From an uncultured Parolsenella sp. (GTDB taxonomy: Bacteria; Actinomycetota; Coriobacteriia; Coriobacteriales; Atopobiaceae): a stretch of DNA of 64,000 bases. The DNA is taken from assembly GCF_934660935.1 (NCBI RefSeq), contig NZ_CAKUIH010000001.1:1-64000 (forward strand), written 5' to 3'. The notes under the pieces were generated by a model, which made no database searches, was not told the origin of the DNA, and saw nothing but the letters and a program-made list of their open reading frames with translations. A program made the translations under genes and the position numbers. Below are positions 26,045 to 35,205 of this stretch, one piece after another; within the stretch, counting starts at the first letter, position 1; each line of letters starts with the position of its first letter.

Positions 26045-27085
26045 ATGGCAAAGGGCAAGACCATAACCTTCGGCATCCCGTGCTATAACTCGGCCGAGTA
26101 TATGGATCACTGCATCACCTCGATTCTCGAGGGCAGCGACTACGCCGATGACGTGCAGATCGTCGTCGTTGACGATGGCTCCACCAAGGACAACACGTAC
26201 GAGAAGGCCCTTGAGTGGCAGAACCGCTATCCCAGCATCATTAAGGCCGTTCATCAGGAGAACGGCGGTCATGGCATGGCCGTCCTTGCCGCGCTCGAGA
26301 ACGCCGAGGGCCTCTATTTCAAGGTCGTTGACTCGGATGACTGGCTTGACGAGGACGCCCTCTCGAAGCTCCTTTCGACGCTTCGTGACTTCGAGTGGCG
26401 TGACATGCGCGTGGACCTCGTCATTAGCAACTACGTCTACGAGCACGTCGAGGACAACACGCACAACGTTGTCGACTTCAGGTATGCGCTTAAGCGCGGC
26501 AAGGTGATTACCTGGGATAAGATCGGCCACTTTAACATGGCTCAGAACCTGCTCATGCACTCGCTTTGCTATCGCACCGACGTCCTTCGTGACGGCGGCG
26601 TCCCGATGCCCGCCCACACCTTCTATGTGGACAACATCTATGCCTATGTGCCGCTGCCGCGTTGCAAGACGCTCTATTACCTCGACGTTGACCTCTATCG
26701 TTACTTCATTGGTCGCGATGACCAGTCCGTCAACGAGAAGGTCATGGTCAGCCGCATTGACCAGCAGCTGCGCGTCACGCGCATCATGATGGACGCGTAT
26801 CACCTCTATGACGACGTCGAGAGCACCAAGCTCCGTAACTACATGATCGGCTACTTCACCCTGATGATGGCCGTCTGCTCGATCTTCTCTCGCCTGAGCG
26901 ATGCTCCGGACGCCATGGAGAACTGCGACAAGCTCTGGGTGCACCTCAAGCACTATGACAAGCGCATGTACCGCCGTGCTCGCATGGGTGTCGTGGGCAT
27001 CGCGACGAACCTCCCCACGAAGGCGGGGGAGAAGTTCACGCTGGGCATCTATCGCATCGCCTCGAAGCTGATGAAGTTCAACTAG
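26045..27085 (+). CDS. glycosyltransferase family 2
   Basis: A 346-residue GT-A fold transferase. The N-terminal FGIPCYNSAEYMDHCITSIL and VVVDDGSTKDNT segments bind the nucleotide sugar, and VVDSDDW supplies the metal-binding DxD. No membrane helix is obvious, so it is probably cytoplasmic or peripheral. AGGAG (26031-26035) supports the ATG at 26045. Adjacency to glf suggests it acts on a surface polysaccharide, perhaps with galactofuranose. Donor and acceptor are unknown. Confidence 0.88.
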   Translation: MAKGKTITFGIPCYNSAEYMDHCITSILEGSDYADDVQIVVVDDGSTKDNTYEKALEWQNRYPSIIKAVHQENGGHGMAVLAALENAEGLYFKVVDSDDWLDEDALSKLLSTLRDFEWRDMRVDLVISNYVYEHVEDNTHNVVDFRYALKRGKVITWDKIGHFNMAQNLLMHSLCYRTDVLRDGGVPMPAHTFYVDNIYAYVPLPRCKTLYYLDVDLYRYFIGRDDQSVNEKVMVSRIDQQLRVTRIMMDAYHLYDDVESTKLRNYMIGYFTLMMAVCSIFSRLSDAPDAMENCDKLWVHLKHYDKRMYRRARMGVVGIATNLPTKAGEKFTLGIYRIASKLMKFN

Positions 27086-27130
27086 AGCAGCGTTTGCCCT
27101 GCGCACCGCTTGCGCTTGCGGCGCGTGCCG

Positions 27131-27161
27131 ACCTGAAAAAGGGACAGTCCCTTTTTCAGGT
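27131..27161. repeat. dispersed palindromic repeat, copy 1
   Basis: ACCTGAAAAAGGGAC, a single A, then its exact reverse complement: 15-base arms. The same core recurs at 42975-43005, and both copies are preceded by TGCGCTTGCGGCG. The element resembles REP-type intergenic palindromes. Confidence 0.9.
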
Positions 27162-27183
27162 GCTGCGCATCATTTGACGTTTG

Positions 27184-27217
27184 CGGGACCCGTTCGTGTG
27201 GGCGGGTTCCGTTTTTT
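27184..27217 (+). terminator. terminator of the GT2 gene
   Basis: CGGGACCCG (27184-27192) pairs with CGGGTTCCG (27203-27211) through nine pairs with one G-U, followed by six T (27212-27217). Confidence 0.88.
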
Positions 27218-27251
27218 AGCGATCCCCACCTGTTGGGGCGCGTGCCATTGT

Positions 27252-28145
27252 TTATCTGCAGAGGTCCCAGAACGCGACGGCTGTGGCGGCGGCGACGTTC
27301 AGGGAGTCCACGCCGTGCTGCATGGGGATGCGCACGGTGAGGTCACACGCCTCGATCGTCTCGGATGCCAGGCCGTCGCCTTCGGTGCCGAAGAGCATCG
27401 CGAGCTTCTCGATGCCGTAAAGCTCTGGGTCACCAAGTGAATAGGAATCGTCGCGAAGAGCGAGCGCCGCGGTCTTGAAGCCGAGCTTGCGGAGGAGCGC
27501 CATGCCGTCCGCATCTGCAGCGCCCGCGCTGGGCCAGACGTCAAAGCGCGCCCAGGGAACCTGGAACACGGTTCCCATGCTCACGCGGACGGCGCGCCTC
27601 ACGAGGGGGTCGCAGCAGGTGGGGGTGAGAAGCACTGCGTCCACGCCAAGTGCCGCCGCGCTCCTCATGGCGGCACCGACATTCGTTGCGTCGGTCACGC
27701 CTTCAAGAACGGCAACGCGGCGAGCTTCGGGCATGGAGGCGAGGAGCTCGGCTGCGCTCAGCTCAGAGGGGCGGCGCATGGCGCAGAGGACGCCGCGCGT
27801 CACGTTGTAGCCCACGAGCTTCGATATCTCCTCATGGGGGAGCACGTAGACGGGGAGGTCGTCGACCGGTTTAATCTCGAGATGGCCGGCATGCTCGAGG
27901 ACCTCGGCGCCCGCCATGCCCTCGACGAGCCTCACGAGGTCCGCCTGCGTTTCGACCTGTCTCTCTTCTAGCAAGAGGGAGAAGGGCTCGAGTCCCTGTG
28001 CGATAGCGAGGCGAACGACCTTCTCGCTCTCGGCGACGAGCACGCCCGAGGTGGACTCGAGGCGACTCCTGAGCTGGCGATCCGTAAGACGCGCGTAGAC
28101 GTCAAGGCGCGAGTCGCTTGCGGAATCGATGCGAATGATGCCCAT
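27252..28145 (-). CDS. TrmH/SpoU family RNA 2'-O-ribose methyltransferase
   Basis: A 297-residue SPOUT methyltransferase using S-adenosylmethionine. An N-terminal substrate-binding domain (about residues 1-110) precedes the SPOUT core, which shows motif 1 DATNVGAAMRSAAALGVDAV, motif 2 LFGTEGDGLASETI and motif 3 IPMQHGVDSLNVAAATAV. The bound RNA is unknown; relatives modify 23S rRNA or tRNA. It stands alone on the minus strand, divergent from the L,D-transpeptidase gene. Confidence 0.92.
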   Translation of the reverse strand: MGIIRIDSASDSRLDVYARLTDRQLRSRLESTSGVLVAESEKVVRLAIAQGLEPFSLLLEERQVETQADLVRLVEGMAGAEVLEHAGHLEIKPVDDLPVYVLPHEEISKLVGYNVTRGVLCAMRRPSELSAAELLASMPEARRVAVLEGVTDATNVGAAMRSAAALGVDAVLLTPTCCDPLVRRAVRVSMGTVFQVPWARFDVWPSAGAADADGMALLRKLGFKTAALALRDDSYSLGDPELYGIEKLAMLFGTEGDGLASETIEACDLTVRIPMQHGVDSLNVAAATAVAFWDLCR

Positions 28146-28349
28146 GCTCTTATCCCTTTGCTACGGTCCCGCGGACGGAGGCGAGGCGGCTTGATGCCCG
28201 TCCTTGTTGGGACAAATGTCGCTATCTGTTAAACCGATGCCATGGAAGCCGAATGGCGGGAGTCATTGTCTTCTCCATGCGCTACGATACAGCATACTGT
28301 GTGTCGGGAAACAAGCGGCTGCGTAGGCCGGGGAAGACAGATAGCCTCA

Positions 28350-29852
28350 ATGCGGAAAGAATCGAAGCCCGGTATGGGAAAGCACACCGCCGTCCCTGAG
28401 AAGCCGGAAGGTCGCAAGGGTAAGGTCGCGCTTATCGTCCTCGCGGTGATCGCCGGCGTCGTCCTCGCAGCCTACCTTGCCGGCGTTCTTGCGTTTTCAT
28501 TTCTGTTCATGCCCAACACCACGCTTGACGGCACTGATGTCTCGCTCAGGCTTGCGAGTGACGTGAGCGCGGAGTTTGCCACCAAGGCTTCTACCTATAA
28601 GACGAAGGTCAAGGGAGACGGCATCGACCTTGACCTTTCCGGGAGCGACGTCAACCTGACATTTGACCAGGGCGCCTATACCAGGGATATCGTTTCGCAG
28701 CAGCATGCCTGGGAATGGCCCCTGCGCATCCTTGCCTCTCGTGATATCAAGCCTACGACGGGTGCTTCCGTCGATGTGGATAAGCTCGACGCGTTGCTGT
28801 CACCCCTCGTCGATGAGATTAACAAGACGGCGACCCAGCCCACGGATGCCACGATTGGCTTCTCGGAGCAAACGCAACAGTACGAGGTCGTGCCCGAGGC
28901 GGTTGGCACCGCCATCGACATGGACGCTACCGTCAAGAAGATCTCGACGGATGTCATGAGCCTGCCTGCGAGCATCACGCTCGATGATTCCTGCCTCGTC
29001 CAGGCCAAGGTCACGCAGGATGAGCCGAGCCTGGCCACCGCCGCCCAGAACGCGAATCGCTTCATGAAGGCCGACATCCCGCTTACGCTCAACGGCATGC
29101 AGGCCGGCGAGGTCACCCGCACCCAAATCTCGAACTGGATCGCGCTGGATGACCAGCTCAACGCCACGATTGACGCCAACAAGCTGAACGAGTGGCTAAA
29201 GACCGATTTCTGCGCCCTGTATGACACCCGCGGCGCGGAGCGTACCTACACGCGCCCTGACGGCAAGCAGGTCACCGTTCCTGCCGGCACGGGTCATTGG
29301 GAGAACCTCTATGGCTGGACCATTGACGAGGAGGCTCTGGCGCCCATGCTCCAGCAGGCTGTCGAGGCCGGCTCTACGGATCCCGTCGCGGTCCCCACGA
29401 AGCACGAGGCCAACGCCGCTCCTGATGCGGGCCGCAGGGATTGGGGCAATCGCTACATCGATGTTGACCTTACCGAGCAGCATGTTCGCATGTACGACGA
29501 CTCGGGTGCGGTCATCTGGGAGTCTGACTGCGTCACCGGTGACCACTCCAAGGGCCATGACACGCCCACGGGAGTCTTCACGCTCAACGGCAATCGCGCA
29601 TCCGGAGACGTCGAGCTCCGCGGTGCCATCGATCCTGCGACGAAGCAGCCGTCCTACATCAGCCACGTGAAGTACTGGATGCCCTTCATCGATAACCTTT
29701 GGGCTTTCCATGACGCGAGCTGGCGTGGAAGCTTTGGCGGCACCATCTATCAGTACGCCGGCAGCCATGGGTGCATCAACCTGCCATCCGATAAAGCCGC
29801 TGACCTCTATTCTGCAACTCAGATCGGCGACGTGGTGGTCGTTCACTACTAG
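28350..29852 (+). CDS. L,D-transpeptidase with peptidoglycan-binding domain
   Basis: A 500-residue cell-wall enzyme that makes 3-3 peptidoglycan cross-links or attaches proteins. One N-terminal membrane helix (about residues 25-50) anchors it. Residues 60-330 resemble the PG_binding_4 domain found in Gram-positive L,D-transpeptidases. The C-terminal YkuD domain starts near YIDVDLTEQHVRMY and holds the catalytic HGCINLP motif (SHGCINL). The start is uncertain: ATG 28350 and ATG 28374 are both in frame and neither has a strong ribosome site. Confidence 0.9.
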   Translation: MRKESKPGMGKHTAVPEKPEGRKGKVALIVLAVIAGVVLAAYLAGVLAFSFLFMPNTTLDGTDVSLRLASDVSAEFATKASTYKTKVKGDGIDLDLSGSDVNLTFDQGAYTRDIVSQQHAWEWPLRILASRDIKPTTGASVDVDKLDALLSPLVDEINKTATQPTDATIGFSEQTQQYEVVPEAVGTAIDMDATVKKISTDVMSLPASITLDDSCLVQAKVTQDEPSLATAAQNANRFMKADIPLTLNGMQAGEVTRTQISNWIALDDQLNATIDANKLNEWLKTDFCALYDTRGAERTYTRPDGKQVTVPAGTGHWENLYGWTIDEEALAPMLQQAVEAGSTDPVAVPTKHEANAAPDAGRRDWGNRYIDVDLTEQHVRMYDDSGAVIWESDCVTGDHSKGHDTPTGVFTLNGNRASGDVELRGAIDPATKQPSYISHVKYWMPFIDNLWAFHDASWRGSFGGTIYQYAGSHGCINLPSDKAADLYSATQIGDVVVVHY

Positions 29853-29876
29853 GCCTCGCTCATTTCCTATAGTAAG

Positions 29877-29906
29877 TTGACCAGTAAATCGTGGTCAATC
29901 TATGGG
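29877..29906 (+). promoter_or_regulatory. fbp promoter with overlapping inverted repeat
   Basis: TTGACC (29877-29882) and TATGGG (29901-29906) form a promoter-like pair with an 18-base spacer. A perfect inverted repeat TTGACCA (29877-29883) / TGGTCAA (29892-29898) overlaps the -35 and spacer, so a bound protein would block RNA polymerase. Confidence 0.5.
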
Positions 29907-29982
29907 CATCCTGGAACAGTGCGTTAAAAACGGCGCGTGCGTCATACCATGGCAGGACGTCCATCGACCACGGGGGTGCGCC

Positions 29983-31893
29983 GTGCCGCAGTGCTTTGCC
30001 ACAGAGCAGCAGATCAAGTACCTGACGCTTCTCTCTGAGAAGTTCCCTACCTGTCAAGCCGTTTTTACCGAGGTCATCAACCTCGAGGCAATCCTCAACC
30101 TGCCCAAGGCGACTGAGCATTTCATCTCGGATGTCCATGGTGACTTCGAGCAGTTTGACCACATCATCAACAACTGCTCTGGCGTTATTCGCGAGCGTGT
30201 TCGCGCGGTATTTCGCCATCGCCTCACCCCGAGCGAGCAGGCAGAGCTCTGCACGCTCGTCTACTATCCCGATGAGAAGCTCAGGCGCATCAAAGAGACG
30301 AAGCAGGATACGCCTTCCTGGTATAGAGCTTCTCTCGGCATGCTTATCGAACTCGCCCGTTACCTGTCTGATGCCTACACTCGCTCAAAGGTGCGTAAGG
30401 CCATGCCGGTGGCATATGCCTACATCATCGACGAGCTCCTCCACGCGAGCCCCGGCGAGCAAGCCGATCGCGCCGCTTATCACGGGCGCATTATCGAGTC
30501 GATCATCGAGACGGGAAGCGCCGGGCACTTCATTCGCAGTCTGGCGTCGCTCATCAAGCGCCTCGCCGTCGATCACGTGCACGTTGTGGGAGACATCTAT
30601 GACCGTGGCGCCCACGGTGACGCCATCGTAGACCGCCTCTTGCGCTATCACTCGCTCGATATCCAGTGGGGCAACCACGACATCTGCTGGATGGGTGCCG
30701 CAGCTGGCTCCGCCGTGTGCGTGGCGACCGTCGTGCGCAACAACGTCCACTATGACACCCTCGACATTCTCGAGGGCTCTTATGGCATCCAGCTCCGTGA
30801 GCTTGCGCTCTTCGCGGAGAAGACCTATCGCGACGGCGAGTCGCTGAGCCCCACCGAGAAGGCCATCTCCGTCATCATGTTCAAGCTCATGGGGCAGGTG
30901 ATCGCTCGTCGTCCCGAGTTTGACATGGGGGATAGGCTCCTGCTCGAGCATGTGAACGCCGAGAGGGGCACGGTCCGTATCGGCGGGCACGAGTACGAGC
31001 TCACCACGAAGGACTTCCCAACGCTCGACCTGAAGCATCCTTACGAGTTGACGGAAGACGAGCAGCGCGTCGTCACGAGCCTTGTGGACAGCTTCACGAA
31101 CAGTCGCCGCCTCCGCCGCCACGTTGACTTCCTCTACGAGCATGGCTCTGTCTACCTCGCCTACAACGGCAACCTCCTCTTCCACGGCTGCGTCCCCATG
31201 CGCAAGGACGGCAGCTTCCGCCCGATCAGGGTGGGGGACCGTCACATCGCCGGCCGCGCGTACCTCGACGCATGCGACCGCATCGCTCGCCGTGCCTGGC
31301 ACGATCACTCCGAGGAGACGCTCGACTGGATGTGGTACATGTGGTGCGGCCTCTCGAGCCCGCTCGCCGGCCGCAAGGTGAAGACCTTCGAGCGCACCTT
31401 CGTGAAGGACCGCTCGACGTGGGTCGAGGACCAGGACCCCTACTTCGAGCTTGCCTGCAGGCCCGATGTCTGCCAACACGTGCTCGAGGAGTTTGGCCTC
31501 TATGGCGAGGGTGGCCACATCATCAACGGCCACACGCCCGTGTCGAAGGCCTCCGGAGAGACCCCGATCCGCGGCGCTGGCAAGCGTCTCGTCATCGACG
31601 GCGGCTTCTGCCGCGCATACCACTCGAAGACGGGTATCGCTGGCTACACGCTCATCGTTGACGCGAACGGCATGAGGATCAAGGCGCACCGTCCGTATGA
31701 CGAGATTGGCGATGTCGTGGCAGACCGTGGCGACATCTATTCGGATGATGACCAGCTTGAGGTGAACCCTCGTCCGCTGAAGGTCGCGGACACGGACACG
31801 GGCGCTCATATCCGTGCCCAGATCGATGACCTGACGGCCCTTCTTGACGCCTATCGCAACGGCGAGCTGCCTGAACGCGGTGACGCTGCCTAG
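29983..31893 (+). CDS. fbp: fructose-1,6-bisphosphatase class III
   Basis: Hydrolyses fructose 1,6-bisphosphate in gluconeogenesis. This is the calcineurin-fold class III enzyme of Firmicutes and related anaerobes. The metallophosphatase motifs are clear: HFISDVHGDFEQFDH, VGDIYDRGAHGD and WGNHD, with INGHTP near the C-terminus. I start it at GTG 29983 (636 residues), with GGGGGTG upstream, because the promoter-like elements end at 29906. An in-frame ATG at 29902 would give 663 residues but sits inside the -10 and has no ribosome site. Confidence 0.93.
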   Translation: MPQCFATEQQIKYLTLLSEKFPTCQAVFTEVINLEAILNLPKATEHFISDVHGDFEQFDHIINNCSGVIRERVRAVFRHRLTPSEQAELCTLVYYPDEKLRRIKETKQDTPSWYRASLGMLIELARYLSDAYTRSKVRKAMPVAYAYIIDELLHASPGEQADRAAYHGRIIESIIETGSAGHFIRSLASLIKRLAVDHVHVVGDIYDRGAHGDAIVDRLLRYHSLDIQWGNHDICWMGAAAGSAVCVATVVRNNVHYDTLDILEGSYGIQLRELALFAEKTYRDGESLSPTEKAISVIMFKLMGQVIARRPEFDMGDRLLLEHVNAERGTVRIGGHEYELTTKDFPTLDLKHPYELTEDEQRVVTSLVDSFTNSRRLRRHVDFLYEHGSVYLAYNGNLLFHGCVPMRKDGSFRPIRVGDRHIAGRAYLDACDRIARRAWHDHSEETLDWMWYMWCGLSSPLAGRKVKTFERTFVKDRSTWVEDQDPYFELACRPDVCQHVLEEFGLYGEGGHIINGHTPVSKASGETPIRGAGKRLVIDGGFCRAYHSKTGIAGYTLIVDANGMRIKAHRPYDEIGDVVADRGDIYSDDDQLEVNPRPLKVADTDTGAHIRAQIDDLTALLDAYRNGELPERGDAA

Positions 31894-31980
31894 CTTTTCA
31901 ATAATCGCTCGGATGTCTGTTTCAGGACCGTCCGCTTGGGTATCCTTGACTCCATCTAAAGCCGGAGCCAAGGACGGACA

Positions 31981-33873
31981 ATGAACGACAAGAAAAAGCG
32001 CCAATCGATGATCTTGTACGTGATCATCGCCATCGCGGCGATCGTCGCGTTGCAATCGGTGGTGTACCCAAGCCTCGAGCGCGCCCAGGTGCGTGAGGTC
32101 TCGTACAGCGAGTTCATCGACATGGTTGACGATGATGAAGTTGCCGACGTCCACCTCGACACCGGCAGCGGCAAGATCACGTTTACGAGCAAGGACGAGG
32201 AGAACGTCACCTATCGAGCCACCATGTGGCCCAATGACGACACGCTCTCTGAGCGCCTGAACAAGCACAACGTCACCTATTCGGCCCAGATCGCGGATCA
32301 GAACTCCGGGTTGTGGATGTACATGCTGCTCGTCTACGGCCTGCCCGTGCTCCTGGCGATCGTTGGCGGTATCTGGCTTAACCGTCGCATGAAGAAGATG
32401 ATGGGCGATGACGGCCCGTCCATGAACTTCGGCGGTGGCGGCTTTGGCATGGGCGGCGGGCTCGGCAAGAGCCACGCCAAGGAGGTCAAGGGCACCGAGA
32501 CGGGCGTCAAGTTCGCGGACGTCGCCGGTCAGGACGAGGCCAAGGAGTCGCTCCAGGAGATCGTCAGCTTCCTCAAGAACCCCGACAAGTACACCGAGAT
32601 TGGCGCGCGCTGCCCGCGTGGCGCGCTTCTCGTTGGCCCTCCGGGTACGGGCAAGACGTTGCTCGCAAAGGCCGTCGCTGGTGAGGCTGGCGTTCCGTTC
32701 TTCCAGATCGCCGGTTCTGAGTTCGTCGAGATGTTCGTCGGTCGTGGTGCCGCGAAGGTCCGCGACCTGTTCAAGCAGGCCAAGGAGAAGGCTCCCTGCA
32801 TCATCTTCATCGACGAGATTGACGCCGTGGGCAAGAAGCGCGATGGCTCCCTCAACTCCAACGACGAGCGCGAGCAGACCCTGAACCAGCTCCTTTCCGA
32901 GATGGACGGTTTCGACAACCAGAAGGGCATCGTGGTCCTTGCCGCGACGAACCGCCCCGAGTCCCTCGACCAGGCGCTTCTGCGTCCCGGCCGCTTCGAC
33001 CGTCGCATCCCCGTCGAGCTCCCTGACCTCGCTGGCCGCGAGGCCATCCTTCGCATCCACGCGAATGACGTGAAGATGGAGAATGGCATCGACCTTGGCG
33101 TTATCGCTCGTTCGACACCTGGTGCCTCTGGTGCTGATCTCGCAAACATTATCAACGAGTCCGCCCTGCGCGCCGTTCGCTTTGGTCGCAAGCGTGTGAC
33201 CCAGGAGGACCTCGTCGAGTCGGTCGACGTCGTCATCGCTGGCGAGAAGAAGAAGTCGACCGTTCTCTCCGAGCACGAGAAGGAGGTCGTCGCCTACCAC
33301 GAGACGGGCCACGCCATTGTCGCCGCGGCTCAGAAGGGCTCCGCCCCTGTCTCCAAGATCACCATCGTTCCGCGTACCTCTGGCGCCCTCGGCTTTACCA
33401 TGCAGGTCGAGGAGGACGAGCACTTCCTCACGACCCGCCAGGAGGCCAAGAACAAGATCGCCGTCCTGTGCGGTGGCCGTGCCGCCGAGGAGATCATCTT
33501 CGGCGAGATGACGAGTGGTGCAAGCAACGATATCGAGAAGGCGACCTCCATCGCCCGCGCCATGGTCACCCAGCTCGGCATGAGTGACAAGTTTGGCATG
33601 GTGGCTCTCGGCCAGCAGCGTAACCGTTACCTGGGCGGCGGCGCCGAGCTCACCTGTTCGGAGGGAACCGCGCAGCAGATCGATGCGGAGGTCCAGCGCC
33701 TGGTCGAGGAAGGCCATCAGACCGCCCTTAACACGCTTAAGGCCCATCGCTTCAAGCTGCATGAGATTGCCCACTATCTCCAGAAGAAGGAGACGATCAC
33801 GGGCGAGGAGTTCATGAACATCTTCACGCGTGACGACGGTTTCGCGCCTACGCTTCCTAAGACTCAGGAATAG
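31981..33873 (+). CDS. ftsH: ATP-dependent zinc metalloprotease FtsH
   Basis: A 630-residue membrane-bound AAA+ protease for quality control of membrane and regulatory proteins. Two membrane helices (about residues 10-27 and 105-123) flank a small extracytoplasmic domain. The AAA module has Walker A GPPGTGKT, Walker B IIFIDEID and an SRH segment ending in RPGRFDRRI. The zinc site reads HETGH in place of the common HEAGH; both His and the Glu are kept. AAGGACGGAC precedes the ATG. It is a single gene followed by two hairpins. Confidence 0.96.
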   Translation: MNDKKKRQSMILYVIIAIAAIVALQSVVYPSLERAQVREVSYSEFIDMVDDDEVADVHLDTGSGKITFTSKDEENVTYRATMWPNDDTLSERLNKHNVTYSAQIADQNSGLWMYMLLVYGLPVLLAIVGGIWLNRRMKKMMGDDGPSMNFGGGGFGMGGGLGKSHAKEVKGTETGVKFADVAGQDEAKESLQEIVSFLKNPDKYTEIGARCPRGALLVGPPGTGKTLLAKAVAGEAGVPFFQIAGSEFVEMFVGRGAAKVRDLFKQAKEKAPCIIFIDEIDAVGKKRDGSLNSNDEREQTLNQLLSEMDGFDNQKGIVVLAATNRPESLDQALLRPGRFDRRIPVELPDLAGREAILRIHANDVKMENGIDLGVIARSTPGASGADLANIINESALRAVRFGRKRVTQEDLVESVDVVIAGEKKKSTVLSEHEKEVVAYHETGHAIVAAAQKGSAPVSKITIVPRTSGALGFTMQVEEDEHFLTTRQEAKNKIAVLCGGRAAEEIIFGEMTSGASNDIEKATSIARAMVTQLGMSDKFGMVALGQQRNRYLGGGAELTCSEGTAQQIDAEVQRLVEEGHQTALNTLKAHRFKLHEIAHYLQKKETITGEEFMNIFTRDDGFAPTLPKTQE

Positions 33874-33878
33874 GTGAT

Positions 33879-33910
33879 GGGGCTCCCCAGGTCATGTGCC
33901 GGGGAGCCCC
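33879..33910 (+). terminator. hairpin after ftsH
   Basis: GGGGCTCCCC (33879-33888) and GGGGAGCCCC (33901-33910) form a perfect ten-base stem with a 12-base loop. There is no U-run. Confidence 0.6.
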
Positions 33911-33919
33911 TGCGCTATT

Positions 33920-33963
33920 AACGTCCGGGACGTCATCTATGATGGTATCCGGGCGTTATTTTG
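33920..33963 (+). terminator. second terminator after ftsH
   Basis: AACGTCCGG (33920-33928) pairs with CCGGGCGTT (33949-33957) with one G-U; ATTTTGTT follows. The loop is long (20 bases). It may also be part of the next gene's promoter region. Confidence 0.5.
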
Positions 33964-33995
33964 TTGGATCGATCGAGAGACATGAAGGAGGCGAC

Positions 33996-35129
33996 GTGGG
34001 AGCAGGCGCAAGCAAGAGGGATGTGGGGCTCGATCTTTTTAGGTCCGTGGCGATGTTTGCCGTCGTCGCGGTTCACGCCGTTCCGTATCTCGGAGTCGTG
34101 TGCGGCGCCGATGTTACCGAGGGTCTCGCGAAGCTCTTCCTTCTCTGCGATCCGGTGTTCTTCGCCCTCTCGGGCTATTTCGCAATCCGGCCGCTCAAGG
34201 GAACGTTGCGCGACTATTACCTTGGTAAGTTCGTGAGCGTTGTCGTGCCGATTATCGTCTATTCCGTCGTGGCCTATGCCTTTGCGGCGAGGTTTGGCTA
34301 TCTAGGCGCTCTGGGGCTTGACGGGGACGCTTCCTCCGCCGTTTCCCCCGCGGGCTACCTCGCTTTCGCCTCGAGCATCATCTCTGGCGCGTGGTGGTTC
34401 GTCCCCGTTCTCATGCCGATGCTCCTGGGTGCCCCGTTCCTGTTCGTCATGTTTGAGGCCCTGAGCGGCTCGCAGCTCAGGCTGCTCGTCAAGGTCGTTA
34501 TCGTGCTCTCCCTTTGGGGCGTCGCCTGCGATCTCGTTGCCTCACTTTCTGCGTTTGGCGTGACCTGGGCGCCCGACCTCTCCTCGACCCTGCTTCACCT
34601 CATTCCGGCGCGCATGGAGCCGCTCTTTGGATACCCGCTCTTCTTCTGCATGGGGTATGCGCTCCGTCGCCTTGGACCGGTCACGGCGAGCGAAGCCCGC
34701 AACCACGCCCTTCTCCTCGGTCTTCTCTTCTGGGTTGGCGACGCCCTCCTCGCGCAGTTCGGCTTTGAGCGCTCCAACCCCAGCCATCTTTGGGTTTTCT
34801 CCACAGTGGGAGCGTTCGTGCTTGCGGCGAGGGTACGCGTGAGGGGCTCCCGCGCAACGCGTTTCATAGAATGGACGAGTCGTCGCAGCTATTCGATCTA
34901 TCTCTTTCAAGCCGCTGCTATCGTGCTCGTCTTTGGGCATGCCGACCTTGCGGCTTTTGATGGGACCACGCGCGTCTGCCTCTGGCTGGTGGCGACCTTT
35001 GCCTCGTACGCGCTCTCCTGGTGCGCGGCATCCGTTCTTGACACCGTACTTCTCGCTCCCATTCAACGTTGCCTCAAACAAGCCTTCGGGATAGCTGACG
35101 CTCGGCAGGTATCAACTAAGGCTAACTAA
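33996..35129 (+). CDS. membrane acyltransferase family protein
   Basis: A 377-residue integral membrane protein of the acyltransferase 3 family, with about ten hydrophobic segments. The N-terminal RDVGLDLFRSVAMFAVVAVHA segment contains the conserved Arg and the proposed catalytic His of this family, and FFALSGYFAIRP follows as in OatA/WecH-type proteins. It probably O-acetylates or succinylates a surface glycan. The GTG at 33996 is chosen because AAGGAGG lies four bases upstream. No operon partner is evident; perR follows after a gap holding its own promoter. Confidence 0.85.
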   Translation: MGAGASKRDVGLDLFRSVAMFAVVAVHAVPYLGVVCGADVTEGLAKLFLLCDPVFFALSGYFAIRPLKGTLRDYYLGKFVSVVVPIIVYSVVAYAFAARFGYLGALGLDGDASSAVSPAGYLAFASSIISGAWWFVPVLMPMLLGAPFLFVMFEALSGSQLRLLVKVVIVLSLWGVACDLVASLSAFGVTWAPDLSSTLLHLIPARMEPLFGYPLFFCMGYALRRLGPVTASEARNHALLLGLLFWVGDALLAQFGFERSNPSHLWVFSTVGAFVLAARVRVRGSRATRFIEWTSRRSYSIYLFQAAAIVLVFGHADLAAFDGTTRVCLWLVATFASYALSWCAASVLDTVLLAPIQRCLKQAFGIADARQVSTKAN

Positions 35130-35184
35130 TTAGTAGAAAATACTTATTGATATCTAGTCGCAATTGGATATACTACTAATTAGC
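35125..35184 (+). promoter_or_regulatory. perR promoter flanked by two operator-like palindromes
   Basis: TTGATA (35147-35152) and TATACT (35169-35174) form a strong promoter with a 16-base spacer. The palindrome ACTAATTAGT (35125-35134) lies upstream and a nine-of-ten copy ACTAATTAGC (35175-35184) starts directly after the -10. Together they make 11-base inverted arms at 35126-35136 and 35173-35183. The layout suggests autoregulation by the encoded Fur-family protein. Confidence 0.65.
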
Positions 35185-35205
35185 TCACATAAGGAAGGAG
35201 GGGAC

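Noticed and set aside
30385..33774. Minus-strand open frame of 1129 codons opposite fbp and ftsH
   Set aside because: Antisense shadow of two certain genes.
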